Shown here piece after piece: positions 43,079 through 53,481 of a stretch of DNA of 64,000 nucleotides. A program made the position numbers and the translations under genes. The notes beneath the pieces were generated by a model. The model was not told the DNA's origin and did no database searches. It saw only the letters and a list, made by a program, of their open reading frames with translations. The stretch's first letter is position 1. Each line of letters starts with the position of its first letter. The DNA lies in assembly GCA_905234075.1 (NCBI GenBank), contig CAJOGI010000001.1, positions 271,664-335,663 of the forward strand. The letters are read 5' to 3'. The DNA comes from an uncultured Synergistales bacterium (lineage in GTDB: Bacteria > Synergistota > Synergistia > Synergistales > Aminobacteriaceae).

Positions 43079-43880
43079 TTTAACAAGGCATGACGGAGCA
43101 GGCAGGGGCAATTTAGTTTTAGGAATTTTTGCCCTCTTCCTGCTTTATTTATTGTATAGCTCTGGATTTTTCACGGCGGCCGCGTGGCAGGATTTCAACA
43201 GGCGTTTTTATCAGAATTTCATTAAAGACCGCCGTTATATGATGCTCGTTGACGGTCTGAAGGCTACGCTCTTTATGACTTCGGGAGCAACTTTAATCGG
43301 ACTTGTAGTCGGCTTGATTTTGAGTGTTATCCGCGTGGCTTATAAAGGCGGTGCGCCGATACCTGTACTCAATGCTATGGCAAACGCTTATATAACCGTC
43401 CTGCGCGGAACTCCGGCGATGGTGCAGTTATTAATTTGGAACTTCACGATTTTTGCGTCAGCTCGAAATCTCAACACTCAATACATAGCAATTTTAGCCT
43501 TCGGGTTAAATTCAGGCGCGTATATCGCAGAAATTTTCAGGGGCGGAATTGAAGCAGTAGATCCGGGACAAATGGAGGCAGCGCGTTCGCTCGGTCTCTC
43601 TTACGGGACTTCAATGAAGTTAATAATTCTGCCTCAAGCCTTGCGCACGGTCATTCCCATGTTATTTAACGAGTTCATAGCTCTGTTAAAAGAAACGTCA
43701 GTCGCCGGCTACATAGGCATTGACGACTTGACGAGGGCCGGACAAAATATTCAGGCGTTGACGCTCGAACACTCACAGCCTTTAGTAATGGTTGCTATTA
43801 TTTATCTCGTTATCGTGCTGTTCTTGACGCATGTCGTCCGCAAGCTCGAAGAATGGCTCAGTCGCGGCAGAAGGGGGTAA
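43068..43880 (+). CDS. Amino-acid ABC transporter permease (HisMQ/GlnP family)
   Basis: 270 aa. A membrane helix at about 15-32 and a short periplasmic segment precede the conserved permease domain (GLKATLFMTSGATLIGLVVG, VLRGTPAMVQLLIW). The EAA loop MEAARSLGLSYGTSMKLIIL couples to the ATPase. FNEFIALLKETSVAGYIGI is typical of polar amino-acid permeases. Its start lies 11 bp inside the binding-protein gene and the ATPase follows after 6 bp. Only one permease gene is present, so a homodimer is likely. Confidence 0.95.
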   Translation: MKNNLTRHDGAGRGNLVLGIFALFLLYLLYSSGFFTAAAWQDFNRRFYQNFIKDRRYMMLVDGLKATLFMTSGATLIGLVVGLILSVIRVAYKGGAPIPVLNAMANAYITVLRGTPAMVQLLIWNFTIFASARNLNTQYIAILAFGLNSGAYIAEIFRGGIEAVDPGQMEAARSLGLSYGTSMKLIILPQALRTVIPMLFNEFIALLKETSVAGYIGIDDLTRAGQNIQALTLEHSQPLVMVAIIYLVIVLFLTHVVRKLEEWLSRGRRG

Positions 43881-43886
43881 TTTTCA

Positions 43887-44636
43887 ATGGCAGTTATCGA
43901 AGTTAAAGACCTTCATAAAACTTTCATTCGTCAGGACGGAACTAAATTAGAAGTCCTCAGGGGCATCAGCACGCAAATCGTAAAGGGCGAAAAAATTGCA
44001 GTCATCGGCCCTTCAGGGTCGGGCAAGAGTACTTTTCTGCGGTGCTTAAACCGAATGGAAGAGCCGACGAGCGGAGAAATAATTTTCAACGGCGAAGATA
44101 TAACCGCACCGGCCTGCGATATAAATCTCGTGCGGCGCAAAATGGGAATGGTATTTCAGCACTTTTATTTATTCCCTCACTTGACGGTCAGGAAAAATTT
44201 AACTCTCTCGCCCGTTCACTTAAAAATCATGACGCAGGACGAAGCCGACGCAAAAGCAAAAGAATTATTAGAGCGTGTCGGACTTGCTGATAAAATCGAC
44301 GAGTGGCCCGACAGGCTTTCAGGCGGTCAGAAGCAGAGAGTTGCAATAGCACGAGCAATGGCAATGAATCCGGAAGTTTTATTATTTGACGAGCCGACAA
44401 GCGCGTTAGACCCCGAAATGATAGGAGAAGTTCTTGACGTTATGCAGGAGCTTGCGGACTCTGGAATGACGATGTATTTAGTTACTCACGAAATGGGATT
44501 TGCTTACAAAATCGCTCACAGAGTTTTATTTATTGACGGCGGAGTTATAAGCGAGGAGGGAACTCCCGACGAAGTTTTTAATAATCCTAAGAAGCCAAGA
44601 ACGAAGGAATTTTTGTCTAAAGTCCTGCACAGATGA
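43887..44636 (+). CDS. glnQ: Amino-acid ABC transporter ATP-binding protein (GlnQ type)
   Basis: 249 aa. Walker [11 protein letters not shown]-loop [13 protein letters not shown], signature [19 protein letters not shown], Walker [21 protein letters not shown] and H-loop VTHEMGFA are all intact and diagnostic for polar amino-acid importers. The gene symbol is used in the family sense; the substrate could be glutamine, arginine, cystine or another polar amino acid. The stop overlaps the mfd start by 4 bp. Confidence 0.95.
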   Translation: MAVIEVKDLHKTFIRQDGTKLEVLRGISTQIVKGEKIAVIGPSGSGKSTFLRCLNRMEEPTSGEIIFNGEDITAPACDINLVRRKMGMVFQHFYLFPHLTVRKNLTLSPVHLKIMTQDEADAKAKELLERVGLADKIDEWPDRLSGGQKQRVAIARAMAMNPEVLLFDEPTSALDPEMIGEVLDVMQELADSGMTMYLVTHEMGFAYKIAHRVLFIDGGVISEEGTPDEVFNNPKKPRTKEFLSKVLHR

Positions 44637-47600
44637 AAAAAAGACCCGTAATTAAAACATTAAACCGTTCATTAAGAAATAAAGTTATTTTTGAGCGTGC
44701 CGGACTTTCTGCTAGAGCGTGGCTTGCACGTTCGCAGGCTCATACGCTCGCAATTTTTCCTGATACTTTACAGTCCGCTACGTTCTTACAGGATTATAAA
44801 ACTCTTTACCCGGAACTAAATATTTTTATGCTTAACGAGCTGCCTTTGAGTACGCAGAACGACAGCGTAAGAGCGTTATTAATCGAGCGCGGAGAAACGT
44901 TAAGACGATGGGCAGACAGCAAAGGGATTTTAGTATCGACTCCGGGTGCGCTGATGTCCTCGTGTATGCTGGGAGTTTCGGATTTTGAAATCAGACGCGA
45001 CGAAAAATTCGACGCTGAAAAAATAAAATCATGGCTCGAAATTTCCGGCTATAAACGCTCAAATTTAGTCTGGGCACCGGGGCAGTATGTTCAGCGCGGT
45101 TTTATTTTCGATATTTTTGACCCGGCCTACGCTCTGCCTTTGAGAATAGAATTTTTTGATGACGAAGTCGAACGCATAGGAGCATACCGCCCCGACACAC
45201 AGAAAAGCTCAAGCGAGTTAATGGCTCTCGATAAAATTATTCTTCACGGAATGACGGCAGCGAAAATGAAAATGCCCGTCGAGTTAATCCCGTCGGACAC
45301 CATGATAATCTTGAACGAGCCGGAAAAAATCGAAACTCAGGCGGATTCGTTCAGTTGGCTGTGGCACGAAATTTACGACGAGGCAAAAAACTTTTCAGAA
45401 ATCAGCTTGTGGGACAGTGTCTTTCATAAGCTCGCGACATTCCCCGTAATAAGAATTACAAGCGATCCGGCAAAGGCTGACGCGGAATTTATGACGGACT
45501 CTCTGCCGGCGTTCAAAGGAAGCCCGGAAAATATATTAAAAATCTGCACGGAGCTTGAGAAAAATAATTTTAATATTCAAGTTTTTACGAGCAATCCGGT
45601 TTTTAAGAAACTGCCGTATGAAATTAAAGAGGGCGTTTTATCGTCGGGCTTCATTGACGGAAATTCCAATCGCGCTTTTATTTCAGACCGCGAGCTTTCA
45701 GGAATTAACGCGAATGTTTCATTAACGCAGTGGCGTGCTCCTAACGAATGGAACGACGCTGAAAAATTATCGCCGGGACAGCTCGTTATTCATGACGATT
45801 ACGGCACGGGAATTTTCAGAGGCATTGAGACTATCGACGCTTCCGGCGTTCCTATGGACGTTTTAGTTATTGAGTTCGCAGGAGATCAGCGGCTCTTAAT
45901 TCCCGTCCTGCAGTCAAATAAAATTACGGGCCTAAACGAACACGAGAGCGAGGCAGTAAAGCTTGACAGCCTCAAGGGCAAAACATGGAAAAAGAACGCG
46001 GAGAAGGCCCACGAACGAGCAAAAGAAGAAGCAAAAATTTTGATGGACATCTTCGCTCATAGAGAGCTTGAAAGAAGAAAGCCCTTCAACGAGCCTGATG
46101 CAATGTACGACGATTTTGTAAAGTCGTTCCAGTTTAACGAGACTGCCGACCAACTGAAGGCCGTCAATGAAATCATGAAGGATTTATCGAGCCCCTATCC
46201 TATGGACAGATTATTAGTCGGCGATGTCGGCTTCGGAAAAACTGAAGTAGCTTTGAGGGCGGCTTTCAGGGTCGTGATGTCGGGCTTTCAGGTCTGCGTG
46301 CTCGTGCCGACGACGATATTAGCACAGCAGCATTACGCTACTTTTCAATCGAGATTATCAGGTTTTCCGATTAACGTCGGTTTATTGTCGCGCTTCATCA
46401 CTCCTAAACAGTCAAAAGAAGTCATTAAATCAGCCTCCGAAGGCACGACGGACATTTTAATCGGCACTCATAAACTTTTACAAAAAGGAATATCTTTCAA
46501 AAATTTAGGGCTTTTAATAATTGATGAAGAACACCGCTTCGGGGTCATGCACAAGGAAGGATTAAAAAAAACTTACGGCTCTGTTGATATTTTGAGCTTA
46601 TCCGCCACGCCCATTCCCCGTACTTTGGCGATGTCATTGCGCGGCCTTAGGACTATTTCTGTTTTGTCAACGCCTCCTGAGAACAGACTGCCGGTAGCGA
46701 CTTTCACGGGCAAATTTAATCCGGGCACAATCAGACGCGCAATTACTTATGAATTAAATCGCGGAGGCCAGGTCTATTTTCTTTCAAATAAAATTTCGCG
46801 TATTCCCGAATATGAAAAAATGCTAAAGGCGTTTTTCCCTGACGCTAAAATTCAACATGCACACGGGCAGATGCCTGAAAAAGAACTTGAAGCGGCAATG
46901 CTTGAATTTTATTCGGGCAATATCGATATTTTATTAGCCACTACGATTATTGAGAGCGGCCTTGATGTCGGACGGGCGAACACGATTATTATCGACAACT
47001 CCGAAGAACTCGGCCTTGCTCAAATGTACCAGTTAAGGGGACGGGTCGGCAGGCGCGGCGAAAAGGCATTCGCTTATTTCTTTTATCCCGATAAAGCCGC
47101 GTTAAATCAAGACACTGCGGACAGGCTTGAGGCTATTGCGACGATGACGGACTTAGGCTCAGGCTATGAGATTGCGCGACGGGATTTAGACATTCGCGGA
47201 GGCGGCGAGATAGGCGGAACTCATCAGCACGGCAACGCGGGCAACAGCAGTTTCAATTTATTTTATAAAATGCTTGAGCAGGAGATTAATAAACTTCGCG
47301 GGGTCAGTGAAAATTCAGAGACTGAAATAAATTCCGACAAGGGCAGCGGATTTATTCCGGAAAGTTATATTCCGCAGGACGACGTGAGAATTACGGCTTA
47401 CAGGAGAATGTTAAACGCACTCGGCCTTGACGAGTTCGAGGCATTAATTAATGAAATGCTTGACCGTTTCGGGCCTTTTCCGTCTGAAGTAAATTACTTG
47501 GCCGGATTAATCGCGGTTAGGAAATTCGGTCATGATTTCGGCGTTGAGCGCGTTGAAGTTAAAAAGGGCATGGTTAAAATTTTTTGTAAGGGCTTGGTTG

Positions 47601-47659
47601 TTCCCGACAGCTTCAAAAAATATCTTAAATTACTTGGAAAAAACATTAAGTTTAGTTAG
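44633..47659 (+). CDS. mfd: Transcription-repair coupling factor
   Basis: 1,008 aa, somewhat shorter than the usual 1,100-1,170. The UvrB-like N-terminal region is divergent. The RNA-polymerase-interacting CarD-like domain is at about 380-440 ([20 protein letters not shown]). The translocase has Walker [19 protein letters not shown] (about 528), DEEHRFG (about 630), [16 protein letters not shown] and [20 protein letters not shown] with QLRGRVGR. The TRCF C-terminal domain ([19 protein letters not shown]) ends the protein. Mfd removes stalled polymerase at lesions and recruits UvrA. Its stop TAG belongs to a TTAGGAGG heptamer. A second diverged copy of the last codons lies at 50544-50621. Confidence 0.96.
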   Translation: MKKRPVIKTLNRSLRNKVIFERAGLSARAWLARSQAHTLAIFPDTLQSATFLQDYKTLYPELNIFMLNELPLSTQNDSVRALLIERGETLRRWADSKGILVSTPGALMSSCMLGVSDFEIRRDEKFDAEKIKSWLEISGYKRSNLVWAPGQYVQRGFIFDIFDPAYALPLRIEFFDDEVERIGAYRPDTQKSSSELMALDKIILHGMTAAKMKMPVELIPSDTMIILNEPEKIETQADSFSWLWHEIYDEAKNFSEISLWDSVFHKLATFPVIRITSDPAKADAEFMTDSLPAFKGSPENILKICTELEKNNFNIQVFTSNPVFKKLPYEIKEGVLSSGFIDGNSNRAFISDRELSGINANVSLTQWRAPNEWNDAEKLSPGQLVIHDDYGTGIFRGIETIDASGVPMDVLVIEFAGDQRLLIPVLQSNKITGLNEHESEAVKLDSLKGKTWKKNAEKAHERAKEEAKILMDIFAHRELERRKPFNEPDAMYDDFVKSFQFNETADQLKAVNEIMKDLSSPYPMDRLLVGDVGFGKTEVALRAAFRVVMSGFQVCVLVPTTILAQQHYATFQSRLSGFPINVGLLSRFITPKQSKEVIKSASEGTTDILIGTHKLLQKGISFKNLGLLIIDEEHRFGVMHKEGLKKTYGSVDILSLSATPIPRTLAMSLRGLRTISVLSTPPENRLPVATFTGKFNPGTIRRAITYELNRGGQVYFLSNKISRIPEYEKMLKAFFPDAKIQHAHGQMPEKELEAAMLEFYSGNIDILLATTIIESGLDVGRANTIIIDNSEELGLAQMYQLRGRVGRRGEKAFAYFFYPDKAALNQDTADRLEAIATMTDLGSGYEIARRDLDIRGGGEIGGTHQHGNAGNSSFNLFYKMLEQEINKLRGVSENSETEINSDKGSGFIPESYIPQDDVRITAYRRMLNALGLDEFEALINEMLDRFGPFPSEVNYLAGLIAVRKFGHDFGVERVEVKKGMVKIFCKGLVVPDSFKKYLKLLGKNIKFS

Positions 47660-49932
47660 GAGGGGAAAAACTCTAAAATCTCATCGTCTTCATGAGTTTT
47701 TTCTTGATAGATATCGGCAGATTTAATCGCGCTGATAATCTTCTCATATAATTCAAGCATGGCGGGGGTATTATTTTGGAGTGTTTCAATGTCGCCGCTG
47801 TCAGCTGATTTTTCGAGTTGTGCGCAGACGCCGGAGAGGTCTTTTGCTCCTATCATTCGTGATGAACTTTTGAGGGCGTGAACGACTATAGCATACTGCC
47901 GGCAATCTTCGGACTCGCAGAATTTTTTGAGGGAATTAATTTTTTCATCGTAGCTTGAAACATATTCGCTCAATAAAGCGCGGTACAATGCCTCGTCATT
48001 TTGCGAATATCCGAGCCCTGTTTCAACGTCAATCCCGCTTTCTTTAAGCTTAATGAAGTCGTTGGCTTCGTCTGCTGTAGTTTTTTCTTCGGTCTCTTTA
48101 ACCAAAATAATTTTTTCTTTCGGAAGATATTTCAAGAGCAGTTTTTCAAGAGCTTCGCTGTCGATAGGCTTTGTCAGGTAGTCAGTGAAGCCCTCAGCTA
48201 AATACCGCGCCCTTGCTCCTAAAATCGCGTCGGCTGTCAGGCAGATTACGGGCGTATTCTTATCAAACTCACGAATTTTATGCAGTGCTTCCGTTCCGTC
48301 CATTTCGGGCATTCTCTGATCCATGAGAATTAAATCGTAGGAACATTCTTTAGCTAAAGCAACAGCGTCCGCACCGCTTAATGACGTGTCAATTTTAATT
48401 TCAGTCTTTTTCAGCAGGCCGACAGCAACAACTAAATTAAAATTAGTATCGTCAACTATTAAAATATGCGCGTCAGGTGCTTTGAATAACTCGTGATAAT
48501 GCGCTTTATTGATAATGCTCTGCTCAAATTTTTCACGGAAATTTCCAACAGGCTCGCACGAGATAACTTTTTGAGGAATTGTCAGAGTAAACGTTGAGCC
48601 TTTGCCGTATTCGCTCTCTAAATTAATTTTTCCGCCCATCTTGCTGCAAAGCAGCTGGACAATAGCAAGGCCAAGCCCTGTGCCCTCTATCGTGCTGTTG
48701 TGTTCGAGGTTTACGCGCTCAAAACGCCTGAAAATTTTGTCGATATCCTCTTTCTTAATTCCAATGCCGGTATCTTTAACTACAATCTTCAATAAAATAT
48801 TGCTGCCGGGCTTAATGACTTCTGATTTTGCTCTGCTGACTGAAAAATCCACGCTCCCGCTGTCAGTATATTTTACGGCGTTAGTAAGGAGGTTTTGTAT
48901 TATGAGCCTCATTCGCATTTCATCGCCGAAATAAACGTCAGGGAGGTTTTCATCAACATCAATATTAAATTCTATATCTTTAGACTTTGCCCTAAAGGCT
49001 ATCATGTTGCTAACGTCATTCAAAACGGAGCTTAATTTGTAATTGCTCTCTACAACTTCAATTTTTCCGGCCTCGATTTTTGAGAAGTCAAGGATTTGAT
49101 TAATCAGTGAGAGCAAATTATTTCCGGCGTTCTCAATGTCTCCTGCACTCGAAGTTATATTCTCTAAAATCTTCAACGCCTCTGAATTTCCCTTCAGCAA
49201 CTCGTGAGCTGTCTGACATTCGCGCAAAATTATTGTGTTCATTCCTAATACAGCGTTCATTGGCGTTCTAATCTCGTGGGACATGCTTGCAAGAAATTCA
49301 CTTTTCGCCTGATTAGCCTCCCGCGCCTCGTCTCTTGCCGCTTCAAGCTGTCTTTCATATAATATCTGATGCAGAATGTTTACATGATATTCAATCATTA
49401 TATAAATCGTGTTCAGCGACATTATCAGATAAAATAACGGGAAACGTGAAAAGAATATCGGAGGATAGCCCATGCCCTTCATAAAGACCCGCAGTGGTGT
49501 CCAATACAACGCCATAAAAAGAAAAGTCATATAGGAAGAACTCAAAATCCCTAAACGAACATCGCAAAGATAACAGATAACGAGCGGAAAAAGAAGCGTC
49601 CAATGAGCCGCAAAACCGTTTCTAGCAAACAACGCTATATTTGTAGAGGCTACTAACGCAAGAATAACGGTAAACCTGACGGCTAATTCACGATTTTTTT
49701 TAACGGCAGCCAGATAAAAAATCACGATATTGAAGGCGAAATAAATCATGCACCCTATTGCGAAAGGCCGTAAAGGTGTGAAAAAATAAACAACAGCTCC
49801 AAATAACGCCGGTATCTCCATAATAAGCGCAATACAGGAAATGGTCTTTAAGTTCCGCCTCCGCCGTTCGCCGTCGTTATAAATGGAAATCCCCAGAAGC
49901 CGCCAAAGTGCCCTAATCCGTTGAAAAATCAT
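47656..49932 (-). CDS. Membrane hybrid histidine kinase (HisKA-HATPase-REC-HPt)
   Basis: 758 aa. About six membrane helices (20-200) form an integral sensor region. Then come HisKA with the phospho-accepting His in SMSHEIRTPMNAVLGMN (about 219), HATPase with NLLTNAVKYTDSG, VKDTGIGIKKED and GTGLGLAIVQL, and a receiver with VDDTNFN, LILMDQRMPEMDG (about 535) and LTKPI. A C-terminal HPt has its phosphohistidine in VVHALKSSSRMIGAKDL (about 684). This is a full phosphorelay in one chain. The gene overlaps the 3' end of the response-regulator gene by 20 bp and the convergent mfd by 4 bp. Confidence 0.95.
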   Translation of the reverse strand: MIFQRIRALWRLLGISIYNDGERRRRNLKTISCIALIMEIPALFGAVVYFFTPLRPFAIGCMIYFAFNIVIFYLAAVKKNRELAVRFTVILALVASTNIALFARNGFAAHWTLLFPLVICYLCDVRLGILSSSYMTFLFMALYWTPLRVFMKGMGYPPIFFSRFPLFYLIMSLNTIYIMIEYHVNILHQILYERQLEAARDEAREANQAKSEFLASMSHEIRTPMNAVLGMNTIILRECQTAHELLKGNSEALKILENITSSAGDIENAGNNLLSLINQILDFSKIEAGKIEVVESNYKLSSVLNDVSNMIAFRAKSKDIEFNIDVDENLPDVYFGDEMRMRLIIQNLLTNAVKYTDSGSVDFSVSRAKSEVIKPGSNILLKIVVKDTGIGIKKEDIDKIFRRFERVNLEHNSTIEGTGLGLAIVQLLCSKMGGKINLESEYGKGSTFTLTIPQKVISCEPVGNFREKFEQSIINKAHYHELFKAPDAHILIVDDTNFNLVVAVGLLKKTEIKIDTSLSGADAVALAKECSYDLILMDQRMPEMDGTEALHKIREFDKNTPVICLTADAILGARARYLAEGFTDYLTKPIDSEALEKLLLKYLPKEKIILVKETEEKTTADEANDFIKLKESGIDVETGLGYSQNDEALYRALLSEYVSSYDEKINSLKKFCESEDCRQYAIVVHALKSSSRMIGAKDLSGVCAQLEKSADSGDIETLQNNTPAMLELYEKIISAIKSADIYQEKTHEDDEILEFFPS

Positions 49933-50446
49933 ATCCGCTTACTTCCTTAACGTCAGAAGCTGTAATCTTCCCGCGCTGTATTAATTCCGACAGGACATGG
50001 ACAAAAAATTTTCGCTGCTCTTCTGTCTTAACTTCAACCTCATGAGCGAGATTTTTTTGAAGCCGTACTAAGTCTATAATGTGTCTTGCACGCAGGACGA
50101 GTATTTCAGGCACAAAAGGCTTTTTTATAAAGTCCATTGCGCCGAGCGTAAGCCCCTTAGTCTCTGCCGTTTGAGTATCATCAGCCGTTAAGAAGATAAC
50201 GGGAATGTCTTTGCCTTTTTCACTTGCCCTCAAAGCCTTCAAAGTTTCAAAGCCGTTCATGTCGGGCATTTTAATATCGAGCAGGCATAGGTCAGGCACG
50301 TCATTTTTTTCAATGTATTCAAGCAGTGCCTTACCTGACTTCAAAGCGGTTACGCGCATCCCGTTACGGCTCATGGTATTGCCCGCCAGCATTAAGTTAG
50401 CGACATCGTCATCAACAACAATAATCCAATAATTAAAATCACTCAT
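49913..50446 (-). CDS. CheY-like response regulator with C-terminal helix
   Basis: 177 aa from ATG at 50446. The ATG nine bases upstream lies only 2 nt from the GGAGG (itself part of a heptamer repeat), too close for good initiation. Receiver motifs: IIVVDDDVANL, LCLLDIKMPDMNGFETL (phosphoacceptor Asp), FLTADDTQTAE and FIKKPFVPE. The remaining 50-60 residues form a helical tail without a DNA-binding domain. It is cotranscribed with and overlaps the hybrid kinase, so it probably takes phosphate from the HPt domain. Its output partner is not visible. Confidence 0.9.
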   Translation of the reverse strand: MSDFNYWIIVVDDDVANLMLAGNTMSRNGMRVTALKSGKALLEYIEKNDVPDLCLLDIKMPDMNGFETLKALRASEKGKDIPVIFLTADDTQTAETKGLTLGAMDFIKKPFVPEILVLRARHIIDLVRLQKNLAHEVEVKTEEQRKFFVHVLSELIQRGKITASDVKEVSGYDFSTD

Positions 50447-50543
50447 ACTTTTCATGGCCTCCTAATTAAACTCCTAACTCTTAAAATATTATAATAATGA
50501 AAAAGAAAAAATTAAACGGGCCGTTTCGAGCCTCTAGCCGTGA

Positions 50544-50621
50544 GAGCACAAGGGCGAGGGCGTTCCTGACAGGTTCAAAAAATATTTGAAAGCACTCGGG
50601 AAAAATATTAAATTCAGTTAG
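50544..50621 (+). pseudogene. Diverged second copy of the mfd 3' end
   Basis: The plus strand translates to KGEGVPDRFKKYLKALGKN and IKFS then TAG. This matches the Mfd C-terminus [26 protein letters not shown]. Protein identity is high, while many codons differ at third positions, so this is an older or foreign copy and not a recent duplication. In-frame stop codons occur just upstream (from 541), so nothing longer survives. Like mfd itself, it ends in a TTAGGAG heptamer block (50616-50634). Confidence 0.8.
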
Positions 50622-50634
50622 GAGTTAGGAGGCA
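50616..50634 (+). repeat. Heptamer repeat at the end of the mfd tail copy
   Basis: GTTAGGA GTTAGGA GG directly after the stop of the mfd remnant, as in the intact mfd gene. The 196-bp gap between the response regulator and the SLBB gene holds only this, the remnant and another unit pair near 50459-50478. Confidence 0.8.
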
Positions 50635-50651
50635 TTTTTTTGCTTTAGTTT

Positions 50652-52925
50652 TTAGTTTCTTAAAATTACTCCGGCGGTAATTGCAACTTTATACATCACG
50701 TCAATAGTATCGCGCAGGCTTTCAATGCTCTGACGGTCTGTATATTTAACAGGAACTACAATAGTATCGCCGGGCTCAATATTCGCCGTGAAACCTGGAG
50801 GAGCCTTCCATTGCTTGCTCGTAAGCATTGCCGTATTCCTCGTTAATTTTATGACGGTTCCGTCGCACTTAACTAAATACAGCATTCTCTTGTGCGCCGT
50901 CTTAATAGCTCCGCCGGAAGCATTAATATAACTGTTAATGCTCATTCTGCTTCTATAAGTGTGAGATGATGACGAATACACAGCACCAAGCACGTTGACA
51001 GTCAGCGGCTTTTCTGGAACAATAAGCCTGTCTCCGTTTTGAAGTTCATAATCCCATTCAGTTCCCCTGATGTTTTTCGGAGTATCGATGACTGTAACAA
51101 TTCGTCCCATTATATCAATAGTTCTCAATCTGTTTATTAATTCCCTGCGCCTTTGAAATTCCGCCGCTGTTCCCTGCTCAGTGTTCTGCATTGCCTGAAG
51201 CAAATCGATTTCAAGCTGGTCGGCCATGCTGATAAGCGATGACTTCTGCTGCTCCGCAATACTTTCTCTTGTAAAAATAGCTCCGCGCAAAAATGCTTTT
51301 GAAGTAAAACCTTCAGCCCGTTCTATAAGGTCAGAAATTTTTTCGCCCGGAAACATATCGTAAGTGCCCGGACACTTCACCTCTCCGGCTATTGTTACTT
51401 GAACATGCCCCTGCCACTCAGGAATAATCATGACGTTAATTCTGTCATTGGCCTCTAAAGTTTTATTATGCTCAGCGTCGCCCTTCATGGCCTTTTCTAA
51501 ATCTATAGTGAAGCGTCTGTGAATAGGCCCGTCATTCGATGGCGTTATGCGTGTGAGTATAGCCTTTTTAGATGAAGTTGAAGATAGTCCGCCGCTTCGC
51601 TGGATTATTTCCGCAATTTTCGTTTTGCCTGGAACTATCGCGTATGTTCCGGGATTGAATAACGCTCCCGAAATTAACACGGTCGACGTAAAATTAAATA
51701 CTGGGTAAAGCCTCAAAATATCGCCGTCATGAAGCAGTGTATCCTCAAATTCAGCGATAGTGCCTTCAATCGCGCTTGCGTATGTGTGGTTGACTATCTT
51801 GTAATATTGGATTCTCCCCGTAAACGTCCGGGCGTTCAATCCTCCTGCCGTATAAAGCAGGTCATGAACTTTTGTTGTGCCGTTCAGCTCATAGACTCCG
51901 GGCTGCTGAATAACTCCTGCAACTCCGATTAAATCCCCGACTTGCGGAATATTTATAACATCTCCCGTCTGAAGCCTGACGTCTTGAGTCTTATCGCCCT
52001 TCATCAACATTGCATACATATCAAAGACGGCTATTGTCTTTCCTCCGCGTTTAAGTTCGATTTTCCGTAAAGTTCCGTTAGAGTTAGGGCCTCCTGACGC
52101 AAGCAAAGCATTGACCAGCGTCGAAAAAGAAGAAATCATATACGCGCCGGGCCTTCTCGCGTTGCCGGTAACGTAAACCATAATGGAGCTTAACCGCCCC
52201 ATCGACAGGTGCATTTTATAGCCCGTGTAATATTTGCTTAAGTTTCGTTCTAAAATTCTTTCAGCTTCGGTGAACGTGTAGCCTGCAAGCCTTATTGTTC
52301 CGAGTCTTGGAAGTCTGACAGTTCCGTCGCGCCTCACGACAAAATTATAAGTTTCTTCTTCGGGTATTCCCCACATGCTTAAAGTCATTTCATCGCCCAC
52401 ATTTATTATATAATCCTGAGCTACTGGGGCGGCATCATAAGGCGCGTAAGTCGAAGGAGGGTTGCGGAAAAAAGACATTCCATAACGCGGAAGCCTTTGA
52501 AATAACCGTCCGATAGCGTTTCCAGCGGCATTGCCCGATTCTAAAATCTCATCGAAGTAATCGTTTATCTCGCTTTCAGTTAAAGGCTTTTCATAATCCT
52601 GAACATTATTATCATTAAACGGTGTATCAGTTTCTCTCTCCTGGAAAAGCTCCTGACGCTCCGTCTCTAACTCAGAATTAAAATCGCCCGGACGACGCGA
52701 ATCGTAATAATCATTTTCAAAATTTGACGGCTCATTCTGCAAGTACCCCTGCGCCGCTGCTGTTCCCGTTTTTGCCCCATACGGAGCCGAATCTGACGCG
52801 GGATAATAACCGGGCGATGACTGCGGCCTTGAAGATGTTTGAGCAGTCGGAACCGCAGCATACACTCCGGCATGAATCAACAAAAGAATTAAAACAGCCG
52901 AAAGAAAATTTTTTAGCTTTAACAT
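50652..52925 (-). CDS. Wza-like polysaccharide export protein with several SLBB domains
   Basis: 757 aa from ATG at 52925, which begins a clean signal peptide (MLKLKNFLSAVLILLLIHAG) with GAGGAGG upstream. After a low-complexity Ser/Pro/Tyr/Asp-rich stretch (about 25-150) comes the Poly_export domain (YIINVGDEMTLSMWG, VVRRDGTVRLPRLGTIRLAG). Four to five SLBB-type repeats follow, each with a VYV.G...PG.Y or VTIAGEVKCPGTYDM motif. It should form a periplasmic/outer-membrane channel for capsule or exopolysaccharide. The usual partner Wzc-like kinase gene is not adjacent. Confidence 0.88.
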   Translation of the reverse strand: MLKLKNFLSAVLILLLIHAGVYAAVPTAQTSSRPQSSPGYYPASDSAPYGAKTGTAAAQGYLQNEPSNFENDYYDSRRPGDFNSELETERQELFQERETDTPFNDNNVQDYEKPLTESEINDYFDEILESGNAAGNAIGRLFQRLPRYGMSFFRNPPSTYAPYDAAPVAQDYIINVGDEMTLSMWGIPEEETYNFVVRRDGTVRLPRLGTIRLAGYTFTEAERILERNLSKYYTGYKMHLSMGRLSSIMVYVTGNARRPGAYMISSFSTLVNALLASGGPNSNGTLRKIELKRGGKTIAVFDMYAMLMKGDKTQDVRLQTGDVINIPQVGDLIGVAGVIQQPGVYELNGTTKVHDLLYTAGGLNARTFTGRIQYYKIVNHTYASAIEGTIAEFEDTLLHDGDILRLYPVFNFTSTVLISGALFNPGTYAIVPGKTKIAEIIQRSGGLSSTSSKKAILTRITPSNDGPIHRRFTIDLEKAMKGDAEHNKTLEANDRINVMIIPEWQGHVQVTIAGEVKCPGTYDMFPGEKISDLIERAEGFTSKAFLRGAIFTRESIAEQQKSSLISMADQLEIDLLQAMQNTEQGTAAEFQRRRELINRLRTIDIMGRIVTVIDTPKNIRGTEWDYELQNGDRLIVPEKPLTVNVLGAVYSSSSHTYRSRMSINSYINASGGAIKTAHKRMLYLVKCDGTVIKLTRNTAMLTSKQWKAPPGFTANIEPGDTIVVPVKYTDRQSIESLRDTIDVMYKVAITAGVILRN

Positions 52926-52955
52926 AGATAAAGTAATGCCTCCTCTAAACAAAAA

Positions 52956-53036
52956 TCAATTAAAGGAGAAACGCACGGCAATGCACACTACAACTATGAG
53001 GACACACAGCACAATCACCCATTTAACCTGCTTCAT
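52956..53036 (-). CDS. Putative 26-aa single-pass membrane peptide
   Basis: ATG at 53036-53034, stop TGA at 52958-52956. The peptide has a short basic start (MKQVKW), about 17 hydrophobic residues (VIVLCVLIVVVCIAV) and a basic-polar tail (RFSFN). GAGGGGG lies about 12 nt upstream. It ends some 30 bp before the exporter start on the same strand, so it would be the first gene of that transcript. No known family. Chance is possible for such a short frame, but charge layout and ribosome-binding site favour a real microprotein. Confidence 0.45.
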   Translation of the reverse strand: MKQVKWVIVLCVLIVVVCIAVRFSFN

Positions 53037-53205
53037 GGCAAGACAATCCCCCTCAAATGTTAAAAAATTTTATACGAAAAATCCTTCTGCTTTCTTGGGA
53101 CGCAAAGTTCCCCATGAAAATACAGAAGGCCGATTTATATCTGTATGTGTTATTGAAATTATTTTTTCTGTGATATAATGAAAAGTTATTGAAGTAAGAC
53201 AGAGT

Positions 53206-53228
53206 CCGAGCGTCGAGCGTCGAGCGAA
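53206..53228 (+). repeat. GAGCGTC heptamer triplet in an otherwise empty intergenic region
   Basis: GAGCGTC GAGCGTC GAGCGAA, a three-unit 7-nt tandem repeat unrelated in sequence to the TTAGGAG family. It lies in the 445-bp gap 53037-53481. I see no gene in that gap. TTGAAA-N15-TATAAT near 53154-53180 is a weak promoter candidate. Confidence 0.6.
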
Positions 53229-53481
53229 TTGTACACAGTTTTTTGCGTTCTTGCAAACATTTATTAAAACAATTCCCCTTTTTTATTTTAATTTTTTAAG
53301 AAATTTTTAAGAATTTCAGAAAAATAATTTTCGTTCGGTAAAAACTTCTAGTAAGTATAGCACTTATTCATTAAAATTTGTCAAGTGAATTACGCTGTGA
53401 AAAAATTGAATACAGGATAAAATAATATTTAATCTCAATTAATTTTTCAAAATTTTATAATTCAGGAGGATTTTTACTGTT

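Noticed and set aside
47656..50446. Insertion sequence between the two mfd tails
   Set aside because: There is no transposase and no terminal inverted repeat; only the diverged mfd ends and the heptamers flank the module.
52936..53178. 80-codon plus-strand frame between the exporter and the fbpA-like gene
   Set aside because: It overlaps the exporter's ribosome-binding region and the 26-aa peptide on the other strand, and its composition (His/Thr-rich) does not look coding.
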